Below are positions 34,846 to 45,754 of a DNA stretch of 64,000 nucleotides, in pieces. Position 1 is the stretch's first letter. Each line of letters begins with the position of its first letter. Origin of the DNA: Panaeolus papilionaceus (lineage: Eukaryota > Basidiomycota > Agaricomycetes > Agaricales); contig JADNRZ010000024.1 in assembly GCA_015501605.1 (NCBI GenBank), forward strand, positions 248,001-312,000, read 5' to 3'. Below the pieces are notes generated by a model, which had not been told where the DNA came from, did no database searches, and saw only the letters and a list, made by a program, of their open reading frames with translations. Made by a program: the position numbers and the translations under genes.

Positions 34846-35947
34846 CGAGTAGGTCGTTTGAATTCGTTTAGTCTGAGAGAGATCAGCTAGTAGATGAGGG
34901 AAAGAAAGGAACTGAAGAAATATAACCTCACCTGAGCATTTAAATCCAGAGAACAAAGGACATGGGACAACGTGTTCCATGAAAGGGCTTTCTACCAAAC
35001 GACAGTATCAGATAAAACATATAGCTTCAGTTAAGCGAAATGAGACCGAGCCAAGTAATCGCACCAATTAGTCCAGCGTCCGACAATGTATTGTGCTTGA
35101 AATTACTGCCCAATTTTGAGAACAACCACGGAGAGTCTTGATTTTATTGCATGTATGTGTGAATTGCATTCCTAGTTGCACTCCAGATCGTTAGTCTTTT
35201 CATTTCTAAGCTCACTACGCTAATGATCTATGGGTGGACACAATTGGTAAGGTATTGGCCATGAGGCTTTTCAGCAACTCATAAAAAGCGGCCAAAATTG
35301 TCTTGGTATGTACATAAACTGTATTTAAACTATGTACTGGACCGTCGTAGTGCAGATCCACCCTCATTGCTAAGACCATCTCCCACTGTAGCAGCAGTGG
35401 TGGTGGTTAGAGGACAAGTGAGAAGAATTGCCCAGAAGCCTGACCGTCGCGTGATACCGGTCGTTGATCTCTGATGGCGTAACTTCAATTTAAGACTCAG
35501 ATTAAAGTCAGATTGAAGTTACGCCATCAGAGATCAACGGCCAATATCACACAACAGCCCAAACAAGTAACAACTTTTCGCTCTTCTCATCAAACCACGA
35601 TCTCTACTACACCTATCCTCAAGGTAAGTTTAGATAGTAAATGTAAATAGATTTAGTGGAGAGTAGAACATAAAATACGATTAAAAGACATTTAAGATGC
35701 ATAGATGAACATCTTACATGGTATTAAATGTCCTGCTGGCTGTACTTTAAAAAAATGAATGTCATGATGGACAAGGGGATGAATGATAGGCAATTATGGC
35801 GAAACGCAACGCGTCGAGCGACGCGACTTGTACCGACAATAAGAATTTCACTTCAATGAATCTCACTGCTTCTCTTTGTAGGCGTAAAAATCACCTGTAG
35901 CGTGTTTCCGCAACCAACTATAAGACAAAATCCTCAAAGTGTTAGAG
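34846..35947. promoter_or_regulatory. Divergent promoter region of CACTA element, with hairpin
   Basis: 1.1 kb between the start codons of the leftward 808 aa gene and the rightward Spt5-like gene, so it must drive both. It includes the 39 bp-arm inverted repeat at 35451-35550. No clear TATA pair was assigned. Confidence 0.55.
35451..35550. repeat. Inverted repeat, 39 bp arms, 22 bp loop
   Basis: GTTGATCTCTGATGGCGTAA (from 35463) recurs inverted as TTACGCCATCAGAGATCAAC. Extending outward to GTGATA/TATCAC there are about three mismatches. It sits midway between two divergent genes. Confidence 0.85.
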
Positions 35948-38557
35948 ATGCCCCGCGTACGTGTGCCGCCCAATGATATCACCGTTCTTCAACTTATTGA
36001 TATACAAAACAGGGAGCCTTGAATCCTTTTCTGGATCTAGAGGCTGAAGTGGATAGGAATGAGGAGGAGGAAGACAGTGACGACGAGAATGCAATGCAAG
36101 GTGCGCTGTAATGATGGCTATATGATTTTAACGTTAGTTTACTCAAGTGTTTTCTACAGATTTCATCAATTTTGACAAAGTATTAGATGATGAAAGTCAA
36201 TGCGCGGAGCTGTATCACACATGGAACGGACTCCAGGAGATAGAGGGAGGGAGTGACGGTGATGACGACGAGGAGGGGCAAGTCGAAAGCTTTCTCGCCC
36301 ATTTGGAGCGACACAAAGCTAGCCATGCTATGCCCGACACCTCCGCCGATAGCTCTCTGCAACGTAAATATCCCTTGCATCAGGTCGCCTGTCGGGTAAA
36401 AACTCCATTGAAAAGATACTATTTACGCCAAACTCATCTATCTACTTTTCAGGTTGGAATGGAGGAGGAGGTAATGAGCTTCCTGCTGCAAAAAACACGC
36501 GACAAGCACATCGCTAGTGTGTTTTTTCGAGTTTCAATTCGCGGATTTGTGTACATTGAAGCCATTGTCGATCAACCCGTTATTGCCTTACTCATGAAAG
36601 CACCTGGAATTCGAAAAACAACAAGAGGACCTATCATGCAAGGCGTCGACCAACCAGATTGGAGCAAGCTTCTCACCATGAAAACGTTAAATTCGCGTTC
36701 TATTGAGGTGGGAGAGTGGGTAACAATCAAAACTGGCATGGTATACAAAGGTGATGTAGCCCTCGTGAAGCGAGTGGATGCATGGGGATCGCAGGTCCTT
36801 GTGGTACCCCGTATGCAGCCTCTCGTTTCCGGCAATGTCGAGCATGTCGAGAGGTCGAAAAAGCGAAAGTCCACGCATACTGTGCCTGAAGCCAGATTGT
36901 TTCACGAATGGGAGACAGTACGGGCAATGGGCATAGCTGTCATCGAGGACGCGCCTTACTGCTATCGTTTCGGCGACAACTCATTCGAATATGGGCTTGT
37001 ACGCCGTAGTTATTCAACCCATTCACTCCGAGCTGACGTCGTTTCGATTCCCGCTTCCATATTCCATTATTTCATCAACAGTCAACACCCCTCAACTCGT
37101 CAGTCGATCGATCGGCTGCCTAAGCCAAAAGAATGGATGGTTGAAGAAGGTGATGTGGTCAAAGACACCGCTTCTGAACGCAAGGGTAGACTACTGAAGA
37201 TTGAGACTACATGTGTCGAGCTCGAATCAGATGATAAAAGCGGGATTTATACAGTACCATGGCGATTTGTTCGCAAAGTGGTGGACATTAGTGATTATGT
37301 GGTGTTGGCGTCAGGTGAGAATGGTTGGGTCGTTGGAAAGAGCGATGATATCGTGCATATTGTCACGAAGATTGATGAGCAGGCCCAGGATGGCTCAGCT
37401 GGGGTAAAAGTAAGTACACCTTTTGTAACTGTACCCGTTTAGGAGCAATTCGCTGACGTTTTGGGTCGTAACAGGAGATAGATATTCATGTGAACCGGAT
37501 AAAGCACGCTCAGCCCGCCTTTGTTGGTACCGCCGTCCAGCCAGCACCGCATCTCCCGTTGCCTAAGGATTACATCCCATGGATCGGGACTCGAGTTCTG
37601 ATAACGAAAGAAGCCTGGAAAGGCCGCCATGCATGTATCCGCTCGGTATTTATGTACGCAGAAAACCCCAAGCTCCTCGTGCGCCTCGAAAACTATAATC
37701 CTCATCACGCCTTCAACGACGTTACTTTGGGAGTAGACGACGTGGTGGAGGCAGCGTATGATATGTTGTTTGATATGTCGCAATGGTGCTCATGATTTCA
37801 TCACAGGTCCCAAACGAACTTGATAGAATATTCCAAGAAAAAGTCTTTGTACATTCCAATGGCATTACATGGAACTAGCTCGACCGGTTCCTCGACATCC
37901 ACAGCATCAGGTTACGACAGGAACCTTGCAACACCCCTTCCAACGCCAATCACCACACCATCAACGCTGGAACGTGCATGGGACCCAAATGCACGAACGC
38001 CTGCTGGGTTCCAGACGCCGAGAACTGACGAAGCCACGTTGGAGGCGACAAGTTCAACGCATCCTCCTCCAACTGCCACAGTACCTTCGCACCCACTCCT
38101 CGATCGTCGTTTGATGAATATCAAACTGAAAGCTAATGTTCATGGCGGAAATATTCCTGGGACCCAGATGATCGTTTGGTTGAACGAGCGCAATGGAACC
38201 TCGGTTGGGATTCAATGCATGCGTAACGGGGCGCTTGGGTGGTTGCAGCCAAATTGGCTCGAGCTTCGACACCCCAATCCCGCGCGCGCTGATAACGGGC
38301 TCATGGTTGTCGTTGATAACACCAGCGAACATTTTGGGAAACTAGTCCGACGGGTATCGCACTACCAGAATGCGAATCGTACTCTCATGCGATGTGTAGT
38401 TGTGACTTGCGAACCTGGAAGAGCGAATGTCATCACCACAGAAGAGCTAGACTCGCTTGACAAAAGCCAGCTTTGCTTGTGCTTCGAGTCGAAAGAAGAA
38501 AAGCTTTTGAATAAGACTGTGGTTTCGCAATTGCGTGCAGGGGGCCGGAGTACGTAG
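35948..38557 (+). CDS. Spt5-like NGN/KOW protein carried by the CACTA element
   Basis: Six exons: 35948-35956, 36013-36100, 36160-36395, 36453-37409, 37475-37755 and 37807-38557 (introns 51-65 bp); 773 residues, all phases consistent. Order: acidic N-terminus (NEEEEDSDDEN); NGN-like domain at about 105-190 (VGMEEEVMSFL, FRVSIRGFVYIEA); a KOW motif directly after (VGEWVTIKTGMVYKGDVALV); a second KOW-like block (EEGDVVKDTASERKGRL); a third (IPWIGTRVLITKEAWKGRHA); a Thr/Pro-rich stretch with ERAWDPNARTPAG resembling the Spt5 C-terminal repeat; and a last KOW-like region. Spt5 pairs with Spt4 on RNA polymerase II. Why a transposon carries one is unknown. The 9 bp first exon is the least certain part. 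Confidence 0.8.
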
Positions 38558-39187
38558 GTACAGTGCGGACTGGTTTCACTCTTGTGCCACCATTGAACTC
38601 ATTATGCTGTCACCCTCCCAGACCGTTTGTCTAGCTTCAAATTTGCTTCGGTGATCTGCTATTGTAGTGCAGATGTTTATTTAATCAGAAATTGTAATAC
38701 TTTATCTTTATGTGACATATCTTCATCTTGTAATGACACCAGACTCACACAACCAATAAGAATAACCGTAATGCCAACAAGTACTAAGGGCATGAACTGC
38801 ATGTTATTATCGTATTATATAAAAGGGATTGTTTACCGAAAGAGGTTCAAGACACATTGAATGTTTCAGGCGGTCCCAACCACGGATGTTTTAGTCCAGC
38901 TGCAGTTCGTCTCTCCCATCGCGCTTCCGTGACATCAAGAACCCTCATCACTCTTTTCTGCTGCGTGGCGGAAGACCCTTCAACAAAGAGAAGTAATCTC
39001 ACCGGTTAGTCACCGGCCTCGTTCGTCTTGCTACAGGTACGTTCTGGTTCAATCCTTTCAGTATTCGACTGGCCACGTTGCGGACAATGAGGCAAAATCA
39101 ATCTCATTTTTCAAACCTGACAGCTACGTTTCAACTAACATTACCGTCAGTCCGAAAATCAAACCTGACAGAGGATTGCCCCCTGTG
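38558..39187. other. Right subterminal region of CACTA element
   Basis: Non-coding 3' flank of the Spt5-like gene, subterminal ACCTGACAG motifs and the right terminal inverted repeat. Confidence 0.7.
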
Positions 39188-39710
39188 TAAATTTAAATTA
39201 TAGTCAACGCAGACGAACTGCTTGTGAAGCTGATACATCGTTTTCAGAGTTACAGCTGAAGCACTATAGACCCAGAATATTATTGAAATGCAAGTAATAG
39301 CGCTGAACAATCCAGCCCCAACAACAGAGAGACTCAGAGAAGTTCATGGCAAGAGACAACGAGAGAGAGACGCGAGCTGCGAACATGGTCTGTGCGTCGT
39401 GTGCAAATACTGGGCTGTGAGAATTATTGCCGCCAATGCCGATAATAATAATAATCATTTCAACGTTTGGTCGTTGCATCTCCACCAGTGGGCTTCGATT
39501 TTAGAAGCAGGCGGCGCTTGAAAGGCTGAAATACGAGCAGCACGTGCGGGATAGAACCAGCAGCGTTCATTAATTTCTACCCCCAAGTCATGCGAGAATT
39601 GGCAACACCGGGAGTTGCAAGAGGGGTCTGTTCAAATCATTTTATCTACATGTCTACTAGTATAATACGCAAATCAAAATGTGGAACAAACCAAATGTAA
39701 ATATCTGTAA
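39188..39710. repeat. Unit-junction repeat, right part
   Basis: Collinear with 21310-21770 (CACTATAGACCCAGAATAT, GACGCGAGC, TTCGATTTTAGAAGCAG, CAAGTCATG-GAGAATTGG). It continues the repeat cut at 28345 and leads into the 3' end of NLR2, just as 21126-21773 leads into NLR1. Confidence 0.8.
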
Positions 39711-42500
39711 TTAATCTTCAAAATCAATCCAACCGCAGGGGCACAACACTGCCTTTACAGTTGGGTAGCGGTAACGATGGCCATCCCATGAACGTGCTAC
39801 ATACATTGCAAGTTCTGGAATACAGGGTATCAGGATCTGAGTGTACTTATTGTTTCGTAGAAACGGGTAGGGTACTAATCCCACCTGGGAGCAGTCGACA
39901 TTCCAGGTGCATTCGGCTAGGGCGAAGTCGAGGGGTGACACAGCCCCTGAGTCCTGAGGGCGTTGTGGATTGTGAAGGCATTGAAATAGGTTTCTCTTAT
40001 AGCGGCGTTCATCATCGAAACCCTGGACAGCAGATCAGTACGAGGAAACGGCCCAAAGCAAAAACACCTCACAAGAGACTTTTGGATGTGGGTACGAAAA
40101 TCATCTGGAAACGTATGCTCACAATCCAGGACATAAATCCAAATATCGGGTGACACGTCTATTCTGCGAAAAATGCTCCTGAAGATTGCTCTATCGCGAG
40201 GTCCCTTCCACCACTCCCTGTATGAGACTTCTGGGTGTTTCCACCTGATCATAAAACGATCACATTATAAAATGGTTCAGCGGGGCCATGAGAGATTTAG
40301 AAGGGTAGCTTCTAGACTTGCCTCCTAGAATGCCGAAGTCCAAGCTCTAGTGCCTTGAGGACTATCAGCAGTGCACTGTTCAGGAAGCTCGTGGAGGGAA
40401 TGGAAAATAGGGTACAGAAGTCCTCGTGGGAAAAGAACGGGGAAATGAGAAATTCTGATGGCAATACAGTCATCACGAGCATGATATGACGAAGATCACG
40501 AGGCCAGCGATGGTTGGACGATGCATAGTCGTGGCCCTCTATATGTGAATGAATACCCGAATGACAAAACAAATAGATCACACGTACGAGTTGACAATCT
40601 GCTTCCAGGGACATAGGTAGCCCAACAAAGGAAACGAGCGAATGAATCCGGATCTTTGAGGTGTGGCTGTATATTCGGCTGTATCAATGCGGCAAGATGA
40701 CGGAGCAGTGTGCGTCCTGGCAACGAATAATATGCAGAGTATGAACCCCGGAGAGCGGTAATCCCTCTAGTTAGCCAGATGAATGTGCTGAGTGGCACTT
40801 GAGACAGGAAGCGCTCAACAGATGCACCATACGACGAGTTAGGAAAGTCACAAAAATGCTCCACTTCTTGGTGCACCACTGTTGATGCATTATGGAAGTT
40901 GAATATTAAGAGCTGACCAACGAGGCGAAGGAAAGATATCTGTGCGCCAACATATGTTTCTGGAAGCAAGTAAATCATCTAAGTGAATATTCAAGCTCTT
41001 GAAGTTGTTATAGTACCTACCGTCGCGAAATAGCCTCAGCACACGCAACGAAAAATGCCAACGATAATGGTTGTCGTCAGTGAACCAACCCGCTGAGCGA
41101 TTGGGGCTTTCTAGAAATTCACCAAATGATGAATGGTGAAACTTGAGGAAAGGCTTCTCCAGGGTCAGCAGCGATTCCAACTGCTGTAGAGAATGATGAA
41201 AATCCTGAATTGAGATAGATAGCATGGATAAAATGCTGGTAAGTGGGATGGATTGATAAATATACTTCCTATAGGCAATGTTCTGGAATGCCAAAATCTG
41301 CTTCACAGTCTCGTGGTCGTTGGTAGAATTCAAAACCTGAGCATAGAGGGAGTCGATAATGGCATTCGGCGCATCGGGAGAATGATGATCGTTGGATGAG
41401 AGGACAGAGAGCAGACGCTTATCGGGGCGACAATGCTGAGATGCGATGAATTTCATGGCGACGGCAGCATAGATGAACTGCCCGGAGGAACGTCGCACAA
41501 GAGTCTCAATGGCGTGCACAGGGTCACCATAAGAATTCGTTAGGTTGTAAGGCCAACCGGGGGGTAGAAGATCTCGACTAGGGTGATCATCAAGGATTGC
41601 GAGGAAGCTTTGTGTAACAAAAAATCGGATATCGTCCTCTGGTTTATACGACGAATCCAGGGTTAACCGATTCGTCATCTCCTCGTGCGATTCCAGACTG
41701 AACCAGTTCTTAATGTTCTTCTCGGGCCGGCTGTGTATCAGAACAGCGAAGGGAAGTACGTCCTGCGACAAGGCGAGGCGGTGAAGGAGATCCAAGACTC
41801 GGGTCTGCATTTCCTCCTTGCCCGATTCCTGGTCCGCACCACACTCGTCCAATCCATCCACGATGATGAGGTTTGGAAGCGTTGCGACGTCAGTATCGGG
41901 GTTCTGTGATCGCATTTTCCGAAGCGGTTCCAGAATGAGCGCGTCAAGTTGGCGGGAGAGCGATTGTTGGAGAACAGAGGGATCGTGATTAAGCTGTTCT
42001 TCGATATGCGGGCGCACGAGAGGAATGGATAACGCTAGCTGATATGCGAGTGTAGCCACAAAGCGCGTTGCGTCGCTCCTTCCAGGTTGACCTCTCCTAA
42101 ATATGAAGGCACCAACGAGTTTGTTGTTCGCAGACACACGCTCTGCCATTGTTCTCGCGACTGCTGTTTTTCCCGATCCCATCGGTCCATCGAGCCACGT
42201 TAGCAGACGACGAGCATTCCCCGGTACAGAGAGCCAGTGCTCAAGACGCTCCAGAAGAAGACTACGGGTTCCCGGGTAACATTTCATCTGGTCTACCTGG
42301 TCGGAGTTGTCGAAGGCAGCGACGCAGATGTGATCGTACAAGAGTCGAAACGCTAGTTGTTGTGGAGGACGTCAGTGTAATTTCTACTAAGGGAGAGGTA
42401 CATGGTGCCTACAGCTGGTTTGGAATGTGTTCTGAACATTGTTGACTGTGAGTTGATTGATTAGTGTTCGGTTTCCCGTGGGCAACATTTGCGACGACAT
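39711..42500 (-). CDS. NLR2: NACHT-domain STAND NTPase (intact)
   Basis: Exons 42413-42500, 41021-42352, 40588-40959, 40322-40538, 40073-40244 and 39711-40022 give 831 codons with no break. Exon lengths equal NLR1 except exons 2 and 6. Walker A GPMGSGKTA is at about residues 85-93, Walker B LIIVDGLDECG at 191-201 and HSRPE at 236-240. The C-terminal half has blocks NSSYGASVERFLSQVPLS, NHRWPRDLR, REWWKGPRDRAIF, DVSPDIWIYVLDCE and LCPCGW. Intron 4 uses a GC donor (GCAAGT). It is very close to NLR1 over most of its length, but NLR1 and NLR2 differ in blocks (for example after LARILCML versus LTSILSML, and in the last exon), as expected of paralogs under diversification or gene conversion. Confidence 0.9.
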
Positions 42501-43214
42501 GCTGACGGAGGGATGAAAGGAAGGATGAAAGCGTGTGCACAGGTTCCTAGCAAGTCCATGGCTTACTTATATTATGAGGCTAGGAGGCGGTGTACACATT
42601 TTCGTGAAAGTGCAGTGAAATGTCTCTTTCACCAGAAACCAGTGCTTGCCGGTTACAAAATGAAATTATGAACTTAGCCGAATTCGTAAACTACATAGCC
42701 TTGGATATAACGAAACAAAGTCCGAAGTACAATTCAAATCTGGATTTGACATTCAGAACGTTCAAACTCAAACTCAACTTCAGAGCGCAGAAGGAAAGGG
42801 AATAAGTAAAGGAAAGACACAACATGAGAGATCGATCGAAAACTTTAAACACAAGAAATGCTCTATATAATCCATTGATTGACGGATTCGATGAACGGGA
42901 TTTGGTGTCCACGCCAGCGTCGAGCTTGCGTACATCAGTGGAATAGTTAAGTCGTGGCATAGCATGGGTGGGGGATAGAGGCGTGAGTGTCGTAAACGGT
43001 GAAAAATGTAGAGGATGAATATTAATAGTTTGTAATATTGAATTAGACGGGATCGGCATAAGGACATATGTATAGCGTGTTGCCTTGAATGGTTCAGCGA
43101 AAGTGGAAGGAGTAGGGTGTGCGTACAACACGATGATGATGATGAGAATGGGAATACGATGAAGCGAAAATCAAAGAATGGAGAAAAGAAAACTGAGAAT
43201 GCGAACGAGAATGC
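42501..43214. other. Intergenic between NLR2 and TM-D (TM 3' region)
   Basis: Equivalent of 24574-25375. It has the shared NLR upstream block (GCGTGTGCACAGGTTCCTAGC) and the shared TM 3' block. No supported gene. Confidence 0.6.
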
Positions 43215-44765
43215 AAGAGCATATAAGTACAAAACAAATATAAGAGGCGGCGGGTCATCATCATCTAGATAGCTCACGTCTATAGAAGGTCGGGTCTGCG
43301 GGAGGATACCCCAAGGGCGTGATTTAGACCGGTGGCGATTGGAATTGGATGTCCGTTCAAGGGGTTGGCGGTCTCATTGTTAGACTCGGATTCGGCGGAG
43401 GTAGAAGCAGGCGTAGCGAGAACACACACAGGGCCTGGCGCAGCGCTCATCGCCATCTGCAACGAACTCATCCCATCAGGTCCCATCGCTCTCGCTCCTC
43501 CCCCATTGCCATTCAACCACACCCACATTCCCTCTGCATCCCCAATAATCACATTACACGTCCCCCTCTTCCTTCTCCAATATCACCAACCCCATAAACC
43601 ACCCCCAACCCAAAAATCGCACACACCACGCTCAGCGCTATACAGGGAGGGGGAGGTGGGGAGGTGGGAAGAGTCGAGAGCTGTGTATCTGTATAACGAT
43701 AGGGGTGAAAGTTTGGGTTAGTATATGCGGGCGTAGAAGGTAGAATAAGTGAAAAAAGCAGGGTGAGAGGAGGGCGTCAAGAAGACGAGAGTGAATGATT
43801 GGATGAACGTATAAATGAGTAGAAGAGAGAGAGATGAGATCCAATTTGAACGCCATGCACAACGTAAAGCCCAGGGATACCAAGTAAAACGTGGTTCAGT
43901 CGCGGTACGTCCATGGAATCAAAAGGTACGAGGGGGGAACAAGAAGGGATGAAGAGCGGATGAATGGGCGAAAGAATACCACTGGTAGATGAGTTGGGTT
44001 GAAATGAACATCGGAGTCGCGTTGAGTTCCATTGATGAGGGGGTTATGAAGAACATGAAATAAAAACATTATTATTGAGTCGAATTGAATGAATGAAAGG
44101 TTGAGGGAGGAAAGATATGCATGAAGCACAGAAGCGACGCATTTGACGATTGATGGAACAACAACGTTCTCATCAATGTCACCGACGTCCAACATCATTC
44201 CAACCAATCAAAAACGAGTAGGGGAGAGGAGGACGGAAATGCGCAACGGATCGGGTCAACGAAAATCGAACCAAGAACGTTGAAGAAGATGTCACAGTTG
44301 AGTTGGGCGCAGTCGATGAGGGAGAAAGGGATGCATTGAATGAACACAAAAGTCCAATAAAAGGTCGAACAATGACGTCAAGCCAGCATCACACTTTGTA
44401 CATCCCCTCAACGCACAAGCGCAAGTGTGTAACACACCTATAAGCATGAAATTGGCTATATGGCCAGAAACCATGGTGGCCATATGACGACCTCCCTGAT
44501 CCAGGGGCCTAACGATTTTTGACCATACACCCGGAGGAGAAGATGTGGTCAAGGGTCATTGTCCTCGACGACGAAGCTCTGGCGAGCTTTTACGATTGCG
44601 ATAAGGGAGAGCACTTGGGGTAATAATAGTCGTTTGAGAGGGAGATAAAGCAGAAGGGCGACAGGGTAAGGATAAGGAGGGCGACGAAGATGATGACAGG
44701 GTGGCCTGTGGTGAGAACAGTTCAAGGTGGCTTGAAATCCTCGTTCTGCTGGTGTTTTTTCATTT
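43215..44765 (-). pseudogene. TM-D: decayed membrane-protein copy
   Basis: Exon 1 remnants are VLSLIAIVKARQSFVVEDNDP (to about 44549) and, in another frame, SPPGVWSKIVRPLDQGGRHM. Exon 3 remnants include IIGDAEGMWVWLNGNGGG, MSSLQMAMSAA and LNHALGVSSRRPDLL, then a jump at DDDDPPPLI straight into the 3' flanking sequence, so the last ~200 codons are deleted. The membrane-helix region (about 43555-43640) is not in frame with its neighbours. Exon 2 was not found. Confidence 0.8.
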
Positions 44766-45345
44766 GTAATACAGAGCCTGCAGAGGCAAGTAGGCGAAAA
44801 GCAGCATAAAATCTCAATCCAGATCATCACTGTGAGCGTGGCTGGATGAACGAGGAACAACAGAACCGACAGTTGAACACCGTGGCTGACCATGGATGTG
44901 GGCGCAAAAAACTCATTCGCGTGCGTTGACAAATGTTGGAAACTGCTCTGCAGAAGACTGCATGTCTGCTGGCATCTATGGATTCAATAAATAAAGATGA
45001 CAGGATTGTACTGAAAAAAAAAATATCTTGTGAGCCAGAGAGCGACAGACAGAAGATGAACATACCATAATTTTAAATCATACAGGTCATCCTCAACGCT
45101 GACTTCTACTAGTGTAGCTGAAGCATTATAGACCCAGGTTATTTTGAAACTGCGAGCAATAGCCCTGAAGAATCCAGCCTCAACAACAGAGAGACTCAGA
45201 GAAGTTGACGGCAAGAGACAACCAGAATAAGGTGAGCATGGTCTGTGCGTCCTGCTGACTACAAACACTTGACTGTGAGAATTGATGCCGCCGATGCCGA
45301 AAATAATATCCACGAGCTTTGGTAGTTGCATCACTGAAGAGCACC
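44766..45345 (-). repeat. TM-D upstream repeat
   Basis: Matches 28100-28345 followed by 39188-39480 and 21126-21540: CTCATTCGCGTGCGTTGAC, GATTCAATAAATAAAGATGACAG, TTTTAAATCATACAGG, GCATTATAGACCCAGG. This copy shows the uninterrupted order across the CACTA target site. Confidence 0.75.
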
Positions 45346-45754
45346 ACCAATCACTTGATTAAAACGTTAGCTTGGGCATGCGCTTAGAGTTTGTGGTAGA
45401 GGGGGCCCTTGGACCACCGGCAGCAAGTACAAGATACCGAAATCGTAGGCATGGTATCAGCAGTGTTCCTCGACGTGTGCAAAGACAAGCGCCCATCTTA
45501 ATAATGCCATCCCTTATGCTCCTTCTGGTCTTTATTTGCTCAGGGTAATACCACCATTGGCCCTCCAAATCCTTGGGTTCACTGATGGCATTGATCTAAA
45601 CCAATTTTATCGAATAGCATGATGAGCTCAAGTTAGTGAGCCTACCAGATATCACAACCAGGTCGACCAGGCGCAATCGGTGAAGTTAATTCAAACGTAT
45701 GCATAATGTGGTCATTACCCTACAAGCGTACTCTAAACGCATGTAGATGCTAAG
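45346..45754. other. Intergenic; nothing recognised
   Basis: No motif, repeat or supported ORF seen between the TM-D upstream repeat and the end of the NLR3 relic. Confidence 0.4.

Larger units (their letters stand above)
28346..39187. mobile_element. CACTA/CMC (Plavaka-like) DNA transposon, 10.8 kb, three genes
   Basis: Termini are CACAGGGGGCAATCC... and the inverted equivalent, similar over about 35 bp. The 3 bp target duplication TAA is at 28343-28345 and 39188-39190, and the empty site is visible in the paralogous repeat at about 21310 (CCATAAATTTAAATT). CAC...GTG ends plus a 3 bp duplication are the CACTA signature. Short subterminal copies of CTGTCAGGT/ACCTGACAG sit near both ends (28362-28410, 39113-39170). 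It carries a Tnp2-like transposase, an unknown 808 aa gene and an Spt5-like gene, all with open spliced frames, so it may be autonomous. Confidence 0.92.
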
